DNA of 64,000 bases, from positions 67,560,756 through 67,624,755 of the forward strand of contig CM060731.1 in the NCBI GenBank assembly GCA_030704615.1, written 5' to 3'. Position numbers and translations under genes: made by a program. Shown piece by piece: positions 1 to 9,681 of this stretch. The stretch is from Takakia lepidozioides. Lineage: Eukaryota; Streptophyta; Takakiopsida; Takakiales; Takakiaceae. Positions within the stretch are counted from its first letter, which is position 1. The number at the start of each line of letters is the position of its first letter. The notes under the pieces were generated by a model. That model saw nothing but the letters and a program-made list of their open reading frames with translations, was not told where the DNA came from and made no database searches.

Positions 1-2317
1 GGGTTGAATCAAGCACAGTTGTTTAAATCAGGCACCTCCACTATGACCGCTGCTTTTGAAAGAGGACCAAGGGAGGGAGTGAAAGACAACTTTTCCAGCA
101 GTATAGGAGATGTGAGGACCATATGCAAGGCAGAGAAACTGAAAGAGGCACTGCACATTTTGAATCAAGGAGGCATTTTGGCAGATTCCGACACTTACGT
201 CTGTCTCTTGCAGGAGTGCATCAAAATTAAAGACCTAGAAACAGGAAAGCAGCTGCACACTCATATTATCCAAAATGGATTCAAGCCAAACATTCTTCTA
301 CTCAATACCCTTGTCAACATGTATGCCAAGTGCGGTAGGGTGGTGGATGCACGGCAATTGTTTGACAAAATGCCTGAACGAGATGTGTTCACGTGGACTA
401 TGATGATGGCAGGATATGCCAAACGTGGGTATGGTAGGGAGGCCTTTGAGATCTATGAGCTAATGATTTGGGAAGGGGTGACACCCAACGGTGTCACATT
501 CACTTGCGTTCTGAATGCCTGTGCTAGCTTAGGTGCCCTGGAAAAGGGCAAAATGGTCCATGCTGACATCATTAAAGCGGGAATTGTGCCAGATATTATT
601 CTGGACACTGCCCTTGTGGACATGTATGCAAAATGCAGAAGCTTGAGTAATGCACGTCAAGTGTTTGACAATATGGCTCAACGAAATGTGGTCTCATGGA
701 GTGCCATGATCACAGGATATGCTCAGCATGGGTGTGGTATGGAAGCTTTTGAGTTCTATGAAAAAATGCAACAGGAAAGGGTGATGCCTGACAAGGTCAC
801 ATTCACTTCAATTCTCAATGCTTGTGCCAGCCTAGGATCCCTTGAAAAGGGGAAGCGCATCCAGGCTGACATCAGAAAATGTGGAATTGTTGTAGATATA
901 ATGCTGGAGAACACCCTGATTGACATGCTAACCAAATGCAGGAGCTTAAAGGATGCACTCAAAGTGTTCAACAATATGGCTGAAAAAGATGTCGTCTCAT
1001 GGAACACAATGATTGCAGGATATTATCAGCATGGGTATGGTAGGGAGGCTTTGGAGATGTATGAGCGAATGCTACGGGAAGGGGTTAGACCTGACAAGGT
1101 CACGTTCATTTGTGTTCTCAATGCATGTGCCAGCCTGTCAGCCCTTGAAAAGGGCAGAGAGCTCCATGCTGACATCAGCAAAGCGGGAGTTGTGCCAGAT
1201 ATCATTCTGGGTACTGCCCTTTGTGACATGTATGCCAAATGTGGGCATATGAACGATGCACATGAAGTGTTTGACCATATGGCCCAGCGCAATGTCTTTT
1301 CATGGAGTGTGATGATTGCAGGTCATGCCCAGCATGGGTGTGGTAGGCAGGCCCTCCAACTATTTGAACAAATGCAGCAGGAAGGCTTGAAGCCAGATGG
1401 TATCACATTTATATGCCTTCTCTCTGCATGTGGCCATGTGGGCCTAGTGGATGAAGGCCGGTACTATTTTAATTCCATGACTAGAGATCATGGCCTCACT
1501 CCTACAGTGGAGCATTTTGGCTGCATGGTGGACCTTCTTGGTCGCGCAGGGCAGTTGGATGAGGCAGAGGACTTCATTAACAAAATGCCCATTGAACCAG
1601 GTGCGTCAGTATGGGGGGCTTTGCTTGGTGCCTGCAGAATTCATGGTGATGTGGAGCTTGGAGAACATGCAGCAAGATGCCTTCTCAAGTGGGATCTAGA
1701 ACATATTGGAAGCTGTGCTGCTATCGAACATCTATACTGCAGCTGGCAGGTGGGATGATAAAGCAAGGGTCAGAAAAGTGATGGAGGAACAGTATGTTAG
1801 AAAGTAGCCAGGGGGCGCAGCTGCATTGAGGTTGACAACCTGGACACCTTTGTTGTAGAAGACAAATTGCATCCACGAATTGAGGAAATTCATGCTGAGC
1901 TAAAGAGATGGTTTCAGCAGGGTATGTGCCAGCAGGAGGCAGGAGGCAGGAGGCAGGAGGCAGGGTATGTGCCTGCAGGCGCTTTGTATTGCGTGATGCT
2001 AAGGATGAGCAAACCGAATTTTCTCTTTGCCACCACAGCAATTAGCTGGCCATTGCATTTGGGCTGATCCGCACACCCCTGGAATGCCTGGCCGCATGAT
2101 CAAGAACCTTCGGGTGTGTGCTGTCTGTCACTTAACCACCAAATTTATTTCAAAGATTGTTTGGCGAGTACTTATTGTACAGGATGCCAACCAAGTTCAC
2201 CACTTTCAAGATGGGGTTTGTTCTTGTGGGGATTTGGTGAAACATAGAAAGGGTGGCACTTCATTTGAGAGGTGGAAAAGTCTGACTTCACTGCTGCTGT
2301 TCAATTTGTTCACTTAA
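1..2317 (+). pseudogene. PPR protein, PLS class with E and DYW regions, decayed; 5' end outside window
   Basis: PLS-class pentatricopeptide proteins bind organellar RNA, and their DYW domain is the cytidine deaminase of C-to-U RNA editing. An open frame from the window edge to 1758 shows four or more P-L-S units (motifs such as LVNMYAKCG, VFDNMAQRNVVSW, CVLNACASLGALEKG) with a period of about 101 residues, then the E region (CMVDLLGRAGQLDEAEDFI). The frame is lost at about 1740. Beyond it the E+/DYW sequence is readable only across frames: VRKVMEEQYVRK, a stop at 1805-1807, VDNLDTFVVEDKLHPRIEEIH, a 7-bp GGCAGGA expansion (about 1934-1966), then FSLCHHSN, a stop at 2043-2045, LAIAFGLI and IKNLRVCAVCH. 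The zinc/catalytic HSE motif reads HSN, so the catalytic glutamate is lost, and the end is CSCGDLV instead of CSCGDYW. The N-terminal repeats alone could still be translated. The true start is not in the window; an ATG at 43 is possible. Confidence 0.85.
1922..1973 (+). repeat. GGCAGGA microsatellite between direct repeats inside the PPR pseudogene
   Basis: About four copies of the 7-mer GGCAGGA lie between two copies of GTATGTGCC (1922-1930 and 1965-1973). They replace the usual start of the DYW linker (normally EAGYVPD). This looks like a local duplication plus slippage and is one of the lesions that breaks the gene. Confidence 0.8.
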
Positions 2318-2975
2318 ATAGTGCACATCACCATGTGCAGCTCAGAGGAAAACCTTCCCGAAGACTTGTTGACAGGTTCTACGGGAAAGTAGGCACGTTC
2401 ATTCTTGAGAAACTGACACCAGAAATTAAAATCGGTGCTAAATAATAGCTACATGTGTACATGACCTTAGAACACCCTACCCAAGACTATAGATTTGTAA
2501 AGACCCATGATCCTATTCACTCAAGGTGGAATTCTAGTATCCTTAGATGGAACTCCACTTGCAGATACGTTAGGGGTACACTGGACCTGCTTGAAGGTGA
2601 CGCTTCAGTTTTGTCATCTGATGTGATTTCCTTGGGTCCAGATGACATGTTCAAGTATTGGCTAATAGTCCCAGGCGAGGTACATGCACTCAGGCATTAT
2701 TTGTGTTGCGAGAACTTGAGGAGTGCTTCTATTGTAGAGTGCAAGTAATAGTGCAGCAAGGATTGCTTGGATTGCAGAATGGGACTATATGCCAATATGT
2801 GAAATGGTGCTATATTCTGTGCTATCAGGTTGTAGTCTGTACAAACTCCTTGTTTATAATTGTATGCCATTGGTCTTCAATGGTCTTCAATGGATACATA
2901 TGATATGGTAGCAAATGTAATGCCAATCTTATAACAAACAGTCGGGAACAAGTAGATTGAATAAACAAAGTCATT
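2318..2975. other. Spacer after PPR pseudogene, nothing recognisable
   Basis: No protein homology, RNA gene or clear repeat is seen. The open frames of 60-97 codons here have no recognisable motifs. An AATAAA at about 2959 just before the T-rich tract could be an old polyadenylation signal, but this is weak. Confidence 0.4.
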
Positions 2976-3062
2976 TTTTTTTTAATTTTTTTTTTTTGCT
3001 GAAAAGGGGATGAAGCCCTTGAGAGTTTTATTGAAGGTTATTGAAGGGAAACAAAATTGAAT
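2974..3062 (-). mobile_element. Retroposon 3' end with poly(A) tail (minus strand)
   Basis: An interrupted T run (2974-2998) is followed by a segment that matches the one at 16262-16330. Read on the minus strand both contain CAATAA, then AATAAA and CTC, then CAAGGGCT and TCCCCTT, then poly(A). This is the layout of the 3' end of a LINE- or SINE-like retroposon with its own polyadenylation signal. No coding part is recognisable next to it. Confidence 0.55.
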
Positions 3063-3510
3063 CAACGTATGCGGGTTTATTGTGCACATTATCGTGAAGC
3101 AAAAAGCTGCCTCTTTTAGCATTTCATTCAATTTCTTCTCAAATCAATTTGGCCTGTTATCACTAGAGCTGTAGAGGTTGCCTGGGAGTAGTGCTTGTAT
3201 ATCTCCGGCGGAAAGTCACAATGGTTGGCAATGGCCACATGTCTTGGACCGGGAATGATGAACTCAGCAGCGTGATAGCCTGGAGTCCTCATATGTCTTG
3301 GGCACTTCGGGTTCAGTCTCCATGTGTTGCCTTCTTTTAAGATCCGGTGCGATATGTGGATACTTGACCAGGACGTTTTGTGTGCGGCATAAGGTCCAGC
3401 TGAGATTTATGCTTTTTAATGGCACGATAAATAAAATACAAAAATGTGAGGTTTTTACATATATCTAAAATCTTAGATATTGTGTAAAGTCCAACTTACA
3501 TGAGCACAAC

Positions 3511-3570
3511 AAGATTCAGTCCTCCCGCTCCATGATTTACAAAAATGGAACCCTTACCACTATGCTACCT
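3511..3570 (-). mobile_element. tRNA-derived SINE head (minus strand), degenerate
   Basis: Read on the minus strand this contains GGTAGCATAGTGGTAA, a good RNA polymerase III A box (3554-3569), and about 35 bases on a weaker B box GGACTGAATCTT (3511-3522). The A box closely resembles that of the SINE at 4769. The 3' body is not clearly delimited. Confidence 0.45.
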
Positions 3571-3817
3571 ACATAACTTCCGACAACCCCTTTAAAAATT
3601 TACATCCTCGAAACTGAGCCCTCTTGTGATGCCTTGGTTGATAGATTCGATGGAAAAATGCTAGTTGTGCAACATGTCTATAACCCTCCATCAAGTTGTA
3701 TTTCAGATTGTCAATAATCACCAAGTGGCGGTCTTTGATAAGCAAAACTGACACTATCCTACAAAGTGGATCAGAGTTTTATGGTATACCATACTTCCCA
3801 GCACTCCTATGCTATTA

Positions 3818-4312
3818 TTATGGGTCTCCTTGGGGAAGGCAATAGTCCTTGGGGGTCAAATGACACCATAATTTACGCTTCGTTCGAGAGGCGTTATGTA
3901 GCATTGTCCCCTCCAACATTTTCGCGGCAAGAATGTTGAGTTGTTTCTTTTGCGGACAATGTTGTGATGGAAGTTGTTGATTCCGGCATGGGGGACACTG
4001 GCCTTCCAAATGCAAACAACACCCATTAATTGATTCCTTGAACTTGAGTGAGATCGCTTTCCTGAATTGTCTAGGAATTGTCTCCCCGCTAATACCTTCA
4101 TTACACTCTTTCCCTGAGGATTCCACGTCATTTTCATCACCTTCTTCTACCTCAAACTCCTCATGTTTATGCAAATCATCCCATGACTCTTCCACATTGT
4201 AAGTGTGAAATTTGAACTCCCCAAGAAGCTCCTCTTGTACAGCCTTTTGTACCTCAGATAAGAGGTTGATCACAATTGTCTTTATCATGGGAAGTGGCAC
4301 TAACCCCCCCAA
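3818..4312 (-). CDS. Unrecognised open frame of 164 codons, doubtful gene
   Basis: The predicted protein has an acidic central stretch (residues about 48-65) and a short cysteine-containing stretch (GCCLHLEGQCPPCRN) that faintly recalls a zinc knuckle. Its last part overlaps a dispersed repeat motif (GACACCATAA at about 3862), so the 3' end at least is repeat-derived. I recognise no family. It may be a retroelement gag remnant or chance. Confidence 0.15.
   Translation of the reverse strand: MGGLVPLPMIKTIVINLLSEVQKAVQEELLGEFKFHTYNVEESWDDLHKHEEFEVEEGDENDVESSGKECNEGISGETIPRQFRKAISLKFKESINGCCLHLEGQCPPCRNQQLPSQHCPQKKQLNILAAKMLEGTMLHNASRTKRKLWCHLTPKDYCLPQGDP
3848..3875 (+). repeat. SINE-body motif GGTCAAATGACACCATAA
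   Basis: This is a copy of the conserved SINE body motif. Others are at about 4878 (+), 5805-5845 (minus), 16136-16160 (+, diverged) and 37965-37992 (minus). They mark at least five fragments of one family in the window. Confidence 0.55.
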
Positions 4313-4754
4313 TGATGCAAATACAGCCCCCTCACCTCGGCCATGTTTTATAGGGGCATTAGGTGGAGATAAATTATGATAATGTTTGTAAAAGCTTAAG
4401 CCAATCCTCTTTCAATATAATACCTCTATGGGCACTTGTGACGGGTACATTTTGATAGTGATTGTACTTGTTGCGCTATAAATATTTGCCCAAATGACTG
4501 TGGTGGGAGAGTTCCTGCATATTGAGCTACAAGAGGTGCAACCAAAGGATGTCTTGCCTTCTGAGTTGCATGCGGTTGAGCTAGAGTCATAGAGGATTCA
4601 TGAGCTGCAGAATTCGATTTCTGGAGTGGTCAGCCCAATGTGGACCTCCAACAATTTGTTTTGAAAATCATACATGGTGGACCTTTCATTGTTTTTGACC
4701 CCCTTTTTTTTTGGACAAGCAGCCCATCTTGCCAGCTACAGTTTTGCTTCAAGG

Positions 4755-4930
4755 AGACAACCAAGTTGTAGCCTAGTGGTAATGGGCACATACCACCTCA
4801 GAAGTGGTTGTGGGTTCAATCGACCGATTGGTGTCACAAAAATGTTCACCTTCCTACCAGAAGGCAGTAGTCCTTCTGGGTCAAGAGACACCATAATTTA
4901 CGCTTCCTTCTGTAGGCGTCATATAGTATA
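4755..4930 (+). mobile_element. tRNA-derived SINE
   Basis: An A box (TAGCCTAGTGGTAATGGG, 4769-4786) is followed after about 25 bases by a B box (GGGTTCAATCGAC, 4812-4824). The body then ends in the motif GGGTCAAGAGACACCATAA (about 4878-4896) that recurs elsewhere in the window. The tRNA-like head plus a conserved body is the standard structure of a tRNA-derived SINE. No target-site duplication was confirmed. Confidence 0.65.
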
Positions 4931-5594
4931 TTGCGAGTATATTATTGCTTCAAGGATGGATGGATTCCATCCACATCCAAGAAATTTACACATCTGGTAC
5001 AACTCGTTAATAGGCAGTTAAGGCTTAAAAGTGAGGGAAAAAATTAATCTCTCTAAATTTAAAAAGACCATAAACACTATTACAAGGGTTTTTATTAGGT
5101 GCGCATACACCAAGCATTGTGCCATGTAGCCCTTGCTACTCTATCCAACCAGACTAGGACCCATTGAAGTTCTTTTTGTACTTGGAGGGTGCAAGTCGAT
5201 AACAAGAGTGTGAAGGCGACTCGGTTCAAACTTTGCCAGTTTTATGCTTTAACCGCCAACCTGACCCAATGATTTGACATGCGCCCATGAACAATATCGC
5301 TCCTTCGAAAGCAACGAGAACTCCCAACATTTATGGATACACATATGCCATGACTGTCACCCACAACATTCTAACCTACATACTAGGTAAATTTGCTAGC
5401 ACCAATTATCCATTCAGACATGGTCCCATGACAACAAGGGCCACTCTTAATGTGTGGTCATTGACGGATCCAACGTAGGTATCAACAATATGTGTGCCTA
5501 GGTGGTGCAACGTCGTCAAAAGCTTGACAATGGTCTCTCAATTCCAGGCATCTTTACAAAGGGCGGCCTTTGAGCACAACTAATGCAAATTCCG

Positions 5595-5595
<1 letters not shown>

Positions 5596-5627
<32 letters not shown>
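5596..5627. repeat. (TA)n microsatellite
   Basis: About 16 TA dinucleotides. A second, shorter TA-rich tract is at about 5875-5903. Nothing coding is seen between them. Confidence 0.95.
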
Positions 5628-5628
<1 letters not shown>

Positions 5629-5794
5629 CATCTTCAATAGATCCGGTCAATCGCGCAAGAATTGCCCACTTGCTTGGCCATCCGAGCCTAAAATATATAT
5701 GACGCCAACCGAAGCCAGCGGAAATAAGGGCCTCTTCCCCTTGTGGTACTGCCCCCTTTCAGGGATGGGCTCTATTCATATATATATGAAGCCT

Positions 5795-5860
5795 CCCGAA
5801 GGAGGCGTACATTATGGTGTCTCTTGGCCCCAAAGGGCTGATGATTACCGGTGGGGTAGA
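5795..5860 (-). repeat. SINE-body fragment (minus strand)
   Basis: Read on the minus strand it contains GGCCAAGAGACACCATAATG followed by the self-complementary GCCTCCTTCGGGAGGC, as in the SINE bodies at 3848 and 4878. Confidence 0.5.
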
Positions 5861-6250
5861 ACTTGGTTGTCATATGTGTATATGTATATATATATATATA
5901 TATTCCACCAAACTCGATACTCCATGTTGCGCCAATGATAAGTTCGGGCCCACTACACCCGAACTAGAATTTTGTTCTTTTGGTTTTTGTTTCTTATGTT
6001 TTATGTTTTTTTCGGAATCGGATGAACCTGCACAGTCACAGGCTTGAACTAGATAATGCAAAACTTTACATTCCAAAAAAATAAATTATAATTTACTACA
6101 AAGTTTGTATCATTCTACAAGATGAAATTAGAGAACAATAACAATAATGTAGGGGAAAAAAGAGTATGACGCTTTCCAGAGGAAGCAGAAATGTTTTAGA
6201 AACTTAATGCAAGCGTGCAATCTCTGACAGCACGGTACACCACATTCCAT

Positions 6251-6605
6251 CCTGTCAAATGTTCCCCACCCCATCTCCAGAATGACACTGAACTGGATGA
6301 TCTCACCAGAGTGACTTACATCGGACATTGGACATTGGAGTGACACAGAAGGGAGCCAATAGGTGTACTTGCTATCACGAAAGTTGACCTACAAGTATAA
6401 AAGCCACAAAGATCCAGCCTGTCAAATCTTCCCCACCCCCTCTCGAGAGTGACATCAAAAACCAGATTTACACAGAATGAGATGACATCACCGGAGTGAC
6501 ATTGAACAGTGGAGTGACACGGAGGGAGCGTCACTCCAAGAGTGTATCTCCCACTTGGTTTACGTAAATTGACGCGCAGGTATAAAAGATACAAAGAAGC
6601 AGGCT
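6251..6605 (+). promoter_or_regulatory. Tandem duplicated promoter-like unit with two TATA boxes
   Basis: Two tandem copies of about 167-185 bp begin CCTGTCAAAT at 6251 and 6418. They share CCTGTCAAAT.TTCCCCACCCC, TGACATC/GAGTGACAC blocks and end in a TATA box (TATAAAAG at 6396 and TATAAAAGAT at 6581) followed by ACAAAG. A third, partial copy of the CCTGTCAAATCCTCCCC end lies inverted at about 6722-6756. The only frame after the second TATA (ATG about 6639) is a dozen or so codons. It may be a dead promoter, the U3 of an LTR, or drive a noncoding RNA. Confidence 0.5.
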
Positions 6606-6828
6606 CCAGCAGGAATCACACTCTATACCTTGCAACGATGATCACCTTCACCTTACCAATTGCAATGTACTATTCACTATTACATAATAATTCATAGCAT
6701 TCTAAAATCTCTAATAGTTAGTCCGGGGTGAGAGGGGCTGGGGAGGATTTGACAGGGAGCCTTGCTGGAGGAACCGGCTGCAAGAACTTAGCAAAAGTAC
6801 CGTCAGATCAAACACTTGCATTAAGTTC

Positions 6829-7640
6829 TCACATTATTCCTATTGTTTTCCAATGAAATCTCAAAAATGCCAACATGGAGAGTGAAGAAAATACAAAATT
6901 TGCTTGACTTAAATTATGTTGCTTAATGTTGATTTGTCCGTGCATGAATATATTCAGTTGCACCAAAATTTGATATTGAGTTTCGTGTGATGGTGCAAAA
7001 GTAGTGGTAGCGTGTATCAACCCCATTTTGCACTTTGCCCAAAGATACCAACACCCTTCCACGACACCAATGCGACAAGTGCACCACACCGCACCGTACC
7101 GGTCCACAACATCCACAACATCCCCCCCACAATCCGGAGGGTATGCAAGGCTTAGGGAATAAGTGTCGTAATAGTCTCTTGCGTTAGTCAAAAAATAGCT
7201 TTGGCAGCTTGTAGAAAGAACTAACGGGAACAAACACTTGCGAGTCCAAGGAGTGGCGATGTAGTGGCACTAGTTGTGACGGAAAGAGACGAGCAAAGGG
7301 GCCACCCACATCATCCACCTTGGCCTTCCACCCGCCAACCCAACTACGGCCGAGGGGTTGGCCCCGCCAAGACTGCGAAGCCCTACTCGGAGACGTAAGT
7401 GTGAGTGATCATTAGTTTACGGAGAGTCCGGCCAAAGCCCAAAGCCGCCGTAGCTTAGAGCCACTTCACATGGCCCGGTTATGCAATCCGCATGGGATAT
7501 TAACCACTCATATGCACTCTTTTAGTGATGTTATGGTGGCAAATTTTGATCCATCATATTATGGATTATTTTGAAGTCCCGGTGCTGCCAGAGGGACTTG
7601 GCTTGTATATCTTTGATGTGTAGATAGCATCACAACACTT
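6829..7640. other. Spacer, possible LTR debris
   Basis: No protein family is recognised on either strand. Around 7105-7130 the minus strand reads GTGGGGGGGATGTTGTGG, a purine run followed by TGTTG as at the start of a 3' LTR, but the other end and a target duplication were not found. Confidence 0.25.
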
Positions 7641-8373
7641 TGTCTTTTAAGATACAATACAACTTAGAAATACAACTTGTGATACTATCTCAAGGCGAGG
7701 TTTTGGAATATATATGAAAACCCCAGTGTTTAGATAATGTGAATGTGTCGTTTGTGAGGTGCATGAAAGACTAAGTGTTCTGATTCTACCTCTTATCAAT
7801 GCTGAAGATTGTGTGGTTTGTTGGAATGTGTGGTCCATTCTCTACATCTCATCTGTGTCGCCGCTCTATTGCAAGTTTTGTAGTGTGTTGGGACTGGTTG
7901 GGACGTTGGATTCCACTTTGACGAAAGGTTTGTATTGGGCCCTCAATGGGTTGTGTAGATAGTAAGGGACAAAAACTGTGTGTTTTGATAAGCTGGTAGA
8001 AAGCATGTGCACCGTTTGTGTCCCTTGGGCTGGTTGAATTCAACTACGTAGTGGCTAATACGTGGAGGAATTTTACGTATGGGCTCATATTTAAAGGAGA
8101 AAAAGAAGAGAGGATGATGATGTTGATGATATAGACACCCAAATTATCAACGCCTTTTTCTCTTTATACGAAGTGTCGAGACAACCCTCATGTGACGAGT
8201 TGCTCTACCAGGGTCCACTATACTTTGTCCAAAGCTTCGTGTGTGTACGACATTGGGACATTGGGCTCAGCATAGGGTGGTGTGTTGTGTTGTTGTTTTG
8301 TTGTAAATTGCATGTGGGCCCCCATACCCTGCTTTCTATCTACGTATAGGCCGGAACGAGTCCACCCATAAAG

Positions 8374-8412
8374 AATGTTAGTTACGCCGACTTCGGTTGG
8401 AGTCTTCTTCTT
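8374..8412 (+). repeat. LTR-like shared segment, copy 1
   Basis: TTAGTTACGCCGACTTCGGT and the following TGGAGTCTTCT match 20435-20472 with few differences. A CCACCC block precedes both. Two dispersed copies next to pyrimidine-rich tracts suggest pieces of one LTR-retrotransposon family. Confidence 0.45.
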
Positions 8413-8542
8413 CTTCCCTTATACGTACTAATTTTCATTCAACTTTTTCAATTACATTTGTGTCAATCCTAATCCTTCAACGAGTCTCTTGCCAAACAAG
8501 CATGTCAAATATTCAGAATAAACAAGCGGCCAGTCGCGTATA

Positions 8543-8670
8543 GCTCCTCTTTGTGAATAGCGGAATCTACTTTCATCCATAATAAACTTGAAATTTCATC
8601 CATATGGCTCCTCTTTGTGAAAAGTGGAATCTACTTTCATCCATAATAAACTTGGAATTTCATCCATTTA
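8543..8670 (+). repeat. 64-bp tandem duplication
   Basis: Two adjacent copies start GCTCCTCTTTGTGAA at 8543 and 8607, differing at only a few positions. Each contains two TTTCATCCAT motifs, also seen near 37890 and 38035. Recent local duplication. Confidence 0.9.
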
Positions 8671-8859
8671 TTCTTCCCTAGGTGTTACCTGGAGGCACTT
8701 CATGAAGTAGTTTTCGTCTCCTTAGGCTCAACATGGGCTCAGCGATTTTGGACACCTATGCGTAGTTTCCTCTTTAGAATAAAGAGGAGCTAATAAATAA
8801 TTTACTTTAAAAGAGAAAGAGCTCCAGGGCCTCAGTCCCCTGTCCTGAATAAAAAAAGA

Positions 8860-9062
8860 AAACAAAGAAAAAAAGAAAAAAAAAAAAAGGGCCCGGTTCA
8901 CTATTTGAGTGGAAGAAATCAAGTGGTCAATGAAAAGGAATCACAGAATCACTAGTGTCCCCTGTTCTCTTTTTTTTGTTTTTTTGTTTTTTTAAAGTAA
9001 GAAACCCTACCACGACTGAAAAAAGTTTGCCTTTTTTTGTTTTTTTGTTTTTTTGTTTTTTT
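8860..9062. repeat. A-rich and T-rich low-complexity tracts
   Basis: An A-rich run (about 8860-8890) is followed by T7G repeats (8968-8992 and 9032-9062). Confidence 0.85.
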
Positions 9063-9239
9063 GTGCTTTCTGTATTAGTAAATTCCTTACTCGCCTGCCT
9101 TTGTAGTTCCAGTGACGTGTTCAATTGAACATCCAAAATACATGCCCTTCATCCAAATATATATATATATGTGTGAGCTCCGTCCTACAAAACCGGAGAC
9201 CGGTCTTGCAGCGCGGCACCTTGTTCTTTGCTCCTTTCT

Positions 9240-9680
9240 TGTTCCTACAACATTGACTGCAGAGTGAGGGAGAGTGAGGGACGGAGAGGGAGAGACTGTT
9301 TGCTTATCCAGTCTGGGAGATTCTTCTTTGGTGGTCCTTTAGCAGAAGAAGAGGCAGGGTGAGAGAGAGAGAGGCGACAGACGTCCTGGAGTGCCATATG
9401 TGACCTCTGGACTTCTTGGAGAGAGAGAGAGGTTACGGCGCTTCCTTATTTTACGAGGATTGATATAAGAACTCACAAACATATATATATATACAGATCT
9501 ATGATTTGACGAAAGAGAGTGAAGACTAGAATATATATGTAGAATTTTGATGTTGGGAAGTTGATTCGTGTGCAATCTCCTTGAGGTGCTCAAAATTTGT
9601 ATGTAGTTGCTCGTAAGTTGTTTTCACAGTGCTCACGTTGTCTGTCTCATCTGCACCTCCAGTTCGACTGTGAATTTTGT
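9240..9680 (+). promoter_or_regulatory. Promoter / 5' leader region of the alpha-galactosidase gene
   Basis: The region has GA-repeat tracts (9361-9372, 9421-9432), common in plant 5' leaders, and a short TA tract at 9482. I see no unambiguous TATA box. An in-frame ATG at 9607 precedes the preferred start at 9682. Confidence 0.35.
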
Positions 9681-9681
9681 A

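Noticed and set aside
1026-1292. Minus-strand open frames inside the PPR gene and similar antisense frames in the CTC1 and GT92 exons
   Set aside because: They are shadows of strongly biased coding sequence on the other strand and have no motifs of their own.
7105-7130. Polypurine tract and LTR start on the minus strand
   Set aside because: No matching second end, primer-binding site or target duplication could be found, so not annotated as an LTR.
6829-7233. 134-codon minus-strand frame as a gene
   Set aside because: No domain; composition (GDVVDVVDRYGAVW from a GTTGTGGAT repeat) suggests an LTR edge or low-complexity translation.
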